A DNA stretch of 10,941 nucleotides, taken from the NCBI GenBank assembly GCA_945988865.1, contig CAMFTQ010000008.1:1-10941 (forward strand), read 5' to 3'. The stretch is from an uncultured Anaeromassilibacillus sp. GTDB taxonomy: Bacteria; Bacillota; Clostridia; Oscillospirales; Acutalibacteraceae. Position 1 is the first letter of the stretch. Each line of letters opens with the position of its first letter. Of this stretch, positions 6,605-10,941 are shown piece by piece. The translations under genes and the position numbers were made by a program. Under the pieces are notes generated by a model. That model saw only the letters and a program-made list of their open reading frames with translations. It did no database searches and was not told the origin of the DNA.

Positions 6605-8731
6605 TTGAAAAGAGAAAAATACGATTTAAACGGTAACATCATCAACGTCACAAACAGTGACGAAGAAATAGCAGAAGAATTAAAAGATGAAATAACAGAA
6701 GAAGCAAACGAAGAGGTTGCTAAGGGTATAGTTGATGTATCACAAGGAAATACATCACAGGAGGACGAAATGCCTGTGTTTGTTGACGATGATTTCATCA
6801 CAAGCCCTGTCAGAAATGATAATGACGACAGAGGAGTCAGCTACTATTCGGGCAGTCAGGAGGATGTGAGTGATTATATAATTACCGATTTGTCCGACAG
6901 GGAGGATTTTGACGACGGCTACAGCAGATACGAAGAGATTAACGATAGTGACGATGACGAGGTTGTAAATATCGACATCAGCTCACAGTCGTACAATAAT
7001 AAAGAAAATACAAAGAAAGCTCCCAAAGCAGACGAGCAGTATGAGTATATTCCAAGAAAGAACAGTAAAAATAAGCACTCAAACAAGCTTATCATCGGCG
7101 CTGTTGCAACTGTTTTAGGACTTATTGTGATAATAGGCGGTGTATGCGTGGTCTTAGATAACGGCAGTAAGCCACAGGATGGTTTTGTTCCGACAACACA
7201 GCCGATTACAGACAACAGTGGAAATGTGCTGGGCGATGACTTCACATTTGCAAACGGAATATCAATAGGCGGTGTTGATGTCGGCGGAAAAACGCTTGCT
7301 CAGGTAAGGGAATTGGCACAGCAGGTACAGCTTGACAGCAGAGAGCCGATTGATCTGTCTGTTACGGCAAACGGCAAAACAGCAAAGCTGACGCAGGACG
7401 ATTTTTCTTATACATACAATACTGACGAGGTAATCACGCTTGCCGCAAATTACAGTGAAAACAGTAACGGCTCAGCCGAGAAAAAGAATTTTGAAATAAC
7501 CGCTGTGCTTGACAGCAGCTCAATAGACAAGACGGTTGACAAAATCGCCCAGAAGATTGATATTAAAATGGTGCAGGCTCATGTTTCTGAGTTTAAACCC
7601 TTTGAAAAGGACAAGTACGTATATGCCGAGGGTACAAAGGGCAGTGAAATAAATCAGGAAACGCTTGCAAACGATATCAGGGTATTTTTGTCATCAGGCA
7701 AAACTGTCGGCACGATAGCTGCAAAAACAAATGAAATAAGTCCGACTATAACTGTTGATATGGTAAAGAAAAACATCGTTCCGCTTTCAACGTATTCAAC
7801 ATATTCCTACAATACAGAAAACGGCACTCACAATATGGAGCTGGCGCTTTCAGCCTGCAACGGCTCTGTTATCGAACCGGGTGCTACGTGGTCGTTTAAC
7901 AAATGCACAGGCGACAGCAACCTTGAGTCAAACGGCTACAGACCTGCAACGGTTATAAGCAACGGTAAATACGAGCAGGGCGTAGGCGGCGGAATATGTC
8001 AGGCAAGCACAACGATTTATTATGCGGCAATTTATGCTAATATGGATATTGTCGAAAGATACAATCACAGGTGGGCCTCAAGCTATGCGGCGGCAGGGCT
8101 TGACGCAACAATCGACTACCCGAACCTCGATTTAAAGCTAAAGAACAAGACAAGCTACCAGATGTTTATGGAATGTACTATATCGGGCAATAAGCTGATA
8201 GTAAACATCTACGGCTATAAGGACCCGTCCTACGATACTATTGCAACATATTCCGAAACCTGCGACATAACGTCAGAAACCTTTGGTGCAAGAGCGTACA
8301 GGATTTTCTACAAGGACGGAAAAGAAATTAAAAGAGAACAGCTTCCGTCCTCTACCTACAGCCTGTCTGACGGTCACTGGGTAGTTGACGGCGACAGCGG
8401 TACAATGGGCAGACTGCCTGAGGGCGCAGAGCAAAATCCGACTCAGCCGACAACGGCAGAACAGCAGCGTCCAAGCTATGAGGAGCCCGAAACTACAAGA
8501 CCTCCTCAGACGCAGCCACCGACAACAAAACCGCAGCCGACGCAGCCGCCGACAACAAAGCCTCAGCCGACAACAGCGGCACCGACAAATCCGCCGGCAA
8601 CAAATCCTCCCGAAACGAAGCCCGAACCTACAGAGGAGGAAACAACAGCTCCTATTGAGCCGTCCGAGCAGGAAACAGAACCTCAGACACAACCGAATAC
8701 AACAGAGGAAGCTGAAGCAATAACAGAATAA
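6605..8731 (+). CDS. VanW-family cell-wall-associated membrane protein
   Basis: The start is a TTG at 6605, fixed by AGGGAGG (6591-6597) with 7-nt spacing; no in-frame ATG lies near. The 708-residue protein has a very acidic cytoplasmic N-terminus (about 1-160), one membrane helix (161-184), and an extracellular region. That region has a PG_binding_4-like part (about 210-390), a VanW domain (about 395-535) with GATWSFN, GYRPATVI and GVGGGICQAST (C465), a G5-like strand segment (GARAYRIFYKDGKEI, 561-575), and a Thr/Pro/Gln-rich tail (about 610-708) with TTKPQPT-type repeats. There is no LPXTG signal. VanW proteins are linked to the envelope and sometimes to glycopeptide-resistance clusters; their biochemical role is unsettled, and no van genes are present here, so resistance should not be inferred. 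The acidic cytoplasmic arm is unusually long and could bind a partner. Confidence 0.88.
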   Translation: MKREKYDLNGNIINVTNSDEEIAEELKDEITEEANEEVAKGIVDVSQGNTSQEDEMPVFVDDDFITSPVRNDNDDRGVSYYSGSQEDVSDYIITDLSDREDFDDGYSRYEEINDSDDDEVVNIDISSQSYNNKENTKKAPKADEQYEYIPRKNSKNKHSNKLIIGAVATVLGLIVIIGGVCVVLDNGSKPQDGFVPTTQPITDNSGNVLGDDFTFANGISIGGVDVGGKTLAQVRELAQQVQLDSREPIDLSVTANGKTAKLTQDDFSYTYNTDEVITLAANYSENSNGSAEKKNFEITAVLDSSSIDKTVDKIAQKIDIKMVQAHVSEFKPFEKDKYVYAEGTKGSEINQETLANDIRVFLSSGKTVGTIAAKTNEISPTITVDMVKKNIVPLSTYSTYSYNTENGTHNMELALSACNGSVIEPGATWSFNKCTGDSNLESNGYRPATVISNGKYEQGVGGGICQASTTIYYAAIYANMDIVERYNHRWASSYAAAGLDATIDYPNLDLKLKNKTSYQMFMECTISGNKLIVNIYGYKDPSYDTIATYSETCDITSETFGARAYRIFYKDGKEIKREQLPSSTYSLSDGHWVVDGDSGTMGRLPEGAEQNPTQPTTAEQQRPSYEEPETTRPPQTQPPTTKPQPTQPPTTKPQPTTAAPTNPPATNPPETKPEPTEEETTAPIEPSEQETEPQTQPNTTEEAEAITE

Positions 8732-8735
8732 TTAC

Positions 8736-8776
8736 AAACCGCAGCAAGACAGAAAACCTGTTTTGCTGCGGTTTTT
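8736..8776 (+). terminator. Strong intrinsic terminator after the VanW-family gene
   Basis: A 17-bp stem (8736-8752 with 8758-8774, one G-U pair) carries a 5-nt AAAAC loop and is followed by T's to 8776. It begins 5 nt after the stop and separates this gene from the alkyltransferase-like gene. Confidence 0.93.
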
Positions 8777-8806
8777 GTATAATATATATTTTAGCTTCAG
8801 TCCTGA

Positions 8807-8835
8807 TTGACAGCTTACAAAATCGGTAGTAAAAT
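8807..8835 (+). promoter_or_regulatory. SigA promoter of the alkyltransferase-like gene
   Basis: TTGACA (8807-8812) and TAAAAT (8830-8835) lie 17 bp apart. ATCAC-CATA-GTGAT (8834-8847), a small inverted repeat, covers the expected start point near 8842 and could be an operator. Confidence 0.75.
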
Positions 8836-9033
8836 CACCATAGTGATACAAAATATTATTTTTAACCTCAAGGAAGAAGTAAATGAGAGAAAAAGTGTAT
8901 GAGTTTTTGAGAGCAATACCAAAGGGAAAGGTAGTAACCTATGGGCAGATAGCAAAGTATTTAGGTAATGAAAAGTCAGCCAGAGCCGTCGGCAACATTC
9001 TTCATAATAATCCTGACGAAGATAAAAATCCTT
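8807..9033 (+). repeat. Direct repeat, copy 1 (promoter and first half of the alkyltransferase-like gene)
   Basis: These 227 bases recur at 10715-10941 with a single difference (T at 8815, G at 10723), an offset of 1,908 bp. Similarity begins exactly at the -35 TTGACA; sequences to the left of the two copies are unrelated. The right limit is unknown because copy 2 runs off the window. Confidence 0.97.
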
Positions 9034-9194
9034 GCTATAAAGTTGTTGACAGAAACGGAAATTTATCAAAGCATTTTGCATTCGGCGGTATAGAAAAGCA
9101 AAAAGAAAAATTAGAGCAGGAGGGCGTTGTTGTCGAAAATTATAGAGTAGATTTAAGTATTTACAGGTATGATAATACTTGTTTAGCTGATTGA
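8883..9194 (+). CDS. MGMT/Ogt-family DNA alkyltransferase domain protein (copy 1)
   Basis: This 103-residue protein is just the C-terminal DNA-binding and acceptor domain of O6-alkylguanine-DNA alkyltransferases (full enzymes are about 160-200 residues). Visible family features are IPKGKVVTYGQIA (12-24, with the conserved Tyr20), the winged-helix segment SARAVGN (32-38, with the intercalating Arg34 and Asn38), and the acceptor motif PCYKVV (50-55). Cys51 is kept, unlike ATL proteins, where it is usually Trp or Ala, but the usual His of PCHRV is Tyr52. It may therefore be a minimal alkyl-accepting enzyme or a lesion-recognition protein. AAGGA (8870-8874) precedes the ATG by 8 nt. It has its own promoter and converges on the lipoprotein gene. 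The same promoter and gene start again at 10715. Confidence 0.88.
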   Translation: MREKVYEFLRAIPKGKVVTYGQIAKYLGNEKSARAVGNILHNNPDEDKNPCYKVVDRNGNLSKHFAFGGIEKQKEKLEQEGVVVENYRVDLSIYRYDNTCLAD

Positions 9195-9262
9195 ATTACC
9201 TGCAAGAGAAGAAATAGCTTTGCTTGTTGATTATTTGTAAGGACAAAAATTTGCTTTTTCGT

Positions 9263-9307
9263 AAAAATTAAACACCCTACGACCGTTAATAGGCATAAGG
9301 TGTTTAA
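9263..9307 (-). terminator. Terminator of the Ltp lipoprotein gene
   Basis: TTAAACACC (9307-9299 on the minus strand) pairs perfectly with GGTGTTTAA (9276-9268), and TTTTT (9267-9263) follows. It starts 14 nt past the lipoprotein stop. The 22-nt loop has some further pairing potential. It lacks a T-run on the + strand, so it may not stop transcription from the alkyltransferase-like gene. Confidence 0.8.
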
Positions 9308-9321
9308 GAGTATAATTGTAT

Positions 9322-10299
9322 TTAATATCCAACAGAGCTAACTCCATATACTGCTTGTTCGTGAGTAAATCCTTCAAATTCTAATTGATCAATTAACCCT
9401 TGCCTTGAAAATGAAGAAAATTCTAAATATGATGCTGCTTTTTTTGCCGCTTGCTCATTCCAGTTTGCACCGCAATTATCAGCACCGTAACGGGCTTGTT
9501 TGGAAGTGAACTTTTCGTATTCTAATTGTTCGATTAAACCAGAATATGAAAAAGCGGAAAATTCCAAGTAAGAGTTTGCTTTTCTTAGTGCTTGTTCATT
9601 CCAGTTTGCTCCACAATTATCAACGGCATATACAGCGTCTTCATGTGAGAATTTTTCATATTCTAATTGCTCAATTAAACCCAAATAAGAGAAAGCAGAA
9701 AATTGTAAGTAAGAGTTTGCTTTTTTTAGTGCATTTTGTTTTGATAATGCAACAGGATTATAATTTGGGTCGGGGGTGTTACAACGCAAACATTTTCCTT
9801 GACTAAAAGAATGTCCTAATGCCAAGCCGCTGGTTTCGCCGCAACGAGAACACTTCTTTGCAGACGTGCATGTTGCATTAGTCCACTTGTGACCTGACGC
9901 TGAGCCGCTGGTTTCGCCACAACGAGAACACTTTTTTGCAGACGTGCATGTTGCATCAGTCCACTTGTGACCTAAAGCCGAACCGTTTGTTGCACCACAA
10001 GAACAAGTCGGAACATTAGTGCAGGTAGCATCGGAGTAAGAATGTGTGTGTGCGGGTTTTGTTGCTTGGGCAGGTTTAGTTGTTTCGGATGGTTTCTGCG
10101 TTTCTTCATTGTTTACGGTTTCGCTCGTTTGAGTTGTGCCCTCGGTTACGGACGTATTTGTTTCCTTAGTTTGCAAACCCGTCGTTTCGGCTTGCGATAT
10201 ATCACTTGATGTGTCTGTGTTTTTGGCATCGCTGTTTGAGCAGGATGAAAAGCAGAATAATATACAGGCTGATAAACATAATGTTAAAATCCTTTTCAT
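9322..10299 (-). CDS. Ltp-family surface lipoprotein with Cys-rich and Ltp repeats
   Basis: The 325-residue protein begins with a lipoprotein signal (MKRILTLCLSACILFCFSSC) with Cys20 as the probable lipidated residue. A Ser/Thr/Glu-rich linker (21-83) follows. Next come GHxW..ATCT....CSxCG repeats: a degenerate unit (about 84-109), two near-identical 26-residue units (110-135, 136-161), and a short GKCLRC remnant. The C-terminus is three tandem 47-residue helical repeats (187-233, 234-280, 281-325) with the pattern KANSYLEFSAFSxxGLIEQLEYEKF, as in host cell-surface-exposed lipoproteins (Pfam Lipoprotein_Ltp). Ltp of Streptococcus phage TP-J34 blocks phage DNA injection; that role is known there and only inferred here. 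GGAGG (10312-10308) sits 8 nt before the ATG. The gene has its own promoter, a terminator, and a small-peptide gene upstream. Confidence 0.88.
   Translation of the reverse strand: MKRILTLCLSACILFCFSSCSNSDAKNTDTSSDISQAETTGLQTKETNTSVTEGTTQTSETVNNEETQKPSETTKPAQATKPAHTHSYSDATCTNVPTCSCGATNGSALGHKWTDATCTSAKKCSRCGETSGSASGHKWTNATCTSAKKCSRCGETSGLALGHSFSQGKCLRCNTPDPNYNPVALSKQNALKKANSYLQFSAFSYLGLIEQLEYEKFSHEDAVYAVDNCGANWNEQALRKANSYLEFSAFSYSGLIEQLEYEKFTSKQARYGADNCGANWNEQAAKKAASYLEFSSFSRQGLIDQLEFEGFTHEQAVYGVSSVGY
9325..9741 (-). repeat. Three tandem Ltp repeats (141, 141 and 135 bp)
   Basis: Units at 9741-9601, 9600-9460 and 9459-9325 encode 47-, 47- and 45-residue helical modules that end in DNCGANW in the first two. 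Units 1 and 2 are most alike, and unit 3 differs most at its end. The last module lacks the DNCGANW end and stops at VGY. Confidence 0.9.
9817..9972 (-). repeat. Two near-identical 78-bp repeats coding the Cys-rich modules
   Basis: Units at 9972-9895 and 9894-9817 encode the 26-residue GHKW.ATCTSAKKCSRCGETSG modules and are nearly identical at DNA level. Each has cysteines spaced C-x5-C-x2-C. The DNA similarity suggests recent expansion by slippage or unequal exchange. Confidence 0.88.
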
Positions 10300-10378
10300 T
10301 TATTTTTCCTCCGCAAATAAAATATTAATTGTTAACAAAATTATTATCTTGTTATTTATGTTAGGATATATTAGTTGT

Positions 10379-10407
10379 ATTGTAGCAAAAGTATTTTCAT
10401 TTGTCAA
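10379..10407 (-). promoter_or_regulatory. SigA promoter of the Ltp lipoprotein gene
   Basis: On the minus strand TTGACA (10407-10402) and TACAAT (10384-10379) lie 17 bp apart, and TGC before the -10 makes it extended. It begins 9 nt after the small-peptide stop, so the lipoprotein gene can be expressed alone or by readthrough. The leader would be about 70 nt. Confidence 0.78.
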
Positions 10408-10415
10408 TAAATTTA

Positions 10416-10541
10416 TTACTTATTTCTACATTTATCTGCATAATCACAATACATATGTGACAAAAAGCACAAAATAGCGGCAAATGTAATACTGCTGACA
10501 GAAATAATAATCATCAGCATAAGCGAAATAGCTTTTTTCAT
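10416..10541 (-). CDS. 41-residue hydrophobic peptide with its own promoter
   Basis: I do not recognise this product. The minus-strand frame runs from an ATG at 10541 to a TAA at 10416-10418. It reads MKKAISLMLMIIISVSSITF followed by AAILCFLSHMYCDYADKCRNK: a KK start, one hydrophobic helix (about 4-28) and a short polar tail with two cysteines (Cys32, Cys38) besides Cys25 in the helix. AAGGAG (10555-10550) lies 8 nt before the ATG, and a good promoter lies about 70 bp upstream, so three independent signals agree. It could be a small membrane protein, a secreted peptide cut after a signal sequence, or a type I toxin-like peptide; the sequence does not decide. It precedes the Ltp lipoprotein gene on the same strand with no terminator between, which suggests co-expression. 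Confidence 0.7.
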   Translation of the reverse strand: MKKAISLMLMIIISVSSITFAAILCFLSHMYCDYADKCRNK

Positions 10542-10610
10542 ACGTATTTCTCCTTTTTAGTTTTGCATTATTATTGCTCTTATTAAGTATAAACACATAT
10601 ACCTGCTGAT

Positions 10611-10639
10611 ATTGTATCACCCTCGAATATTATAGTCAA
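10611..10639 (-). promoter_or_regulatory. SigA promoter of the 41-residue peptide gene
   Basis: On the minus strand TTGACT (10639-10634) and TACAAT (10616-10611) are 17 bp apart with TGA before the -10 (extended). An A/T tract (10641-10655) sits just upstream like an UP element. The expected leader is about 63 nt. Confidence 0.75.
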
Positions 10640-10714
10640 TAAAAAACCATTTTTTGAAGAAATCGGCAACACAGCTTTTTGCTTATAAATTCATCTTTAT
10701 TATCTGAAATCAAT

Positions 10715-10941
10715 TTGACAGCGTACAAAATCGGTAGTAAAATCACCATAGTGATACAAAATATTATTTTTAACCTCAAGGAAGAAGTAAATGAGAGAAA
10801 AAGTGTATGAGTTTTTGAGAGCAATACCAAAGGGAAAGGTAGTAACCTATGGGCAGATAGCAAAGTATTTAGGTAATGAAAAGTCAGCCAGAGCCGTCGG
10901 CAACATTCTTCATAATAATCCTGACGAAGATAAAAATCCTT
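10715..10941 (+). repeat. Direct repeat, copy 2, running off the window
   Basis: This matches 8807-9033 base for base except at 10723. It contains the complete promoter (TTGACA 10715-10720, TAAAAT 10738-10743), the leader and the first 151 bases of the coding region. Confidence 0.97.
10791..10941 (+). CDS. MGMT/Ogt-family alkyltransferase domain protein (copy 2, partial)
   Basis: The visible 50 codons are identical in DNA to the first 50 codons of the gene at 8883, with the same ribosome site and promoter. The window ends on the first base of what would be the acceptor Cys51 codon, so it cannot be seen whether this copy keeps the active-site cysteine or is full length. The promoter's single change lies in the spacer and should not harm it. 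Confidence 0.9.
   Translation, partial: MREKVYEFLRAIPKGKVVTYGQIAKYLGNEKSARAVGNILHNNPDEDKNP

Noticed and set aside
8273..8723. Arg-, Cys- and Gln-rich frames on both strands over the VanW tail
   Set aside because: These are shadow translations of the Thr/Pro/Gln repeat DNA in the VanW tail and have no ribosome sites of their own.
6605..8731. Vancomycin-resistance determinant
   Set aside because: VanW-domain proteins are widespread in Clostridia, and no vanHAX, vanR/S or other resistance genes are present.
9325..9972. CRISPR-like array in the regularly repeated stretch
   Set aside because: The repeats are in frame within a lipoprotein gene, are long (78 and 141 bp) and have no unique spacers.
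8807..10941. Insertion sequence or transposon as the cause of the direct repeats
   Set aside because: No transposase or integrase frame, terminal inverted repeats or short target duplication are visible; the repeat itself is a host-type gene with its promoter.

Overview
The window looks like a chromosomal segment of a low-GC, endospore-forming Gram-positive bacterium, probably a gut-type member of the Clostridia (Ruminococcaceae/Oscillospiraceae-like). The reasons are a full-length spoIIE, A/T-rich intergenic DNA with SigA-type promoters (TTGACA/TATAAT, several with an extended TGn -10), strong AGGAGG-type ribosome binding sites, and surface proteins with Thr/Pro-rich tails and GHxW-ATCT-CSxCG repeats. 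The taxon is inferred from gene content only.

Layout. Positions 2-163 hold the 3' end of an unrecognised + strand gene. Positions 207-1315 are a monocistronic SPFH/prohibitin-like membrane protein gene with a consensus promoter, a two-hairpin 5' leader and a terminator. Positions 1316-1617 are a gene-free regulatory stretch ending in a promoter whose 21-bp spacer and nearby 0A-box-like heptamers resemble the Spo0A-controlled spoIIE promoter of Bacillus. Positions 1618-3939 are spoIIE. A two-gene operon on the minus strand (6348 down to 3936) runs toward it: an MGDG-synthase/UgtP-type glycosyltransferase followed by a polytopic LPG_synthase_TM (UPF0104) protein. The stop codons of spoIIE and the operon overlap by 4 bp, and the operon's best intrinsic terminator lies antisense inside the spoIIE codons for the PP2C metal-binding motif. 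Divergently, 6605-8731 encodes a TTG-initiated VanW-family cell-wall protein closed by a strong terminator.

The right end is accessory in character. A one-domain O6-alkylguanine-DNA-alkyltransferase-like gene with its promoter (8807-9194) recurs almost exactly at the window's right edge (10715-10941, one mismatch in 227 bp). Between the two copies, on the minus strand, lie a Ltp-family lipoprotein gene with two kinds of internal repeat and, upstream of it, a 41-residue hydrophobic peptide gene with its own promoter and a good Shine-Dalgarno.

How the genes fit together. The left two thirds is an envelope and sporulation neighbourhood: glycolipid synthesis, a lipid-flippase-like protein, a peptidoglycan-associated VanW protein, a membrane scaffold and the sporulation phosphatase. 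The right end is a 1,908-bp repeat unit carrying a DNA-repair gene and a small surface module related to phage superinfection-exclusion lipoproteins. This unit is the most likely place for something undescribed.
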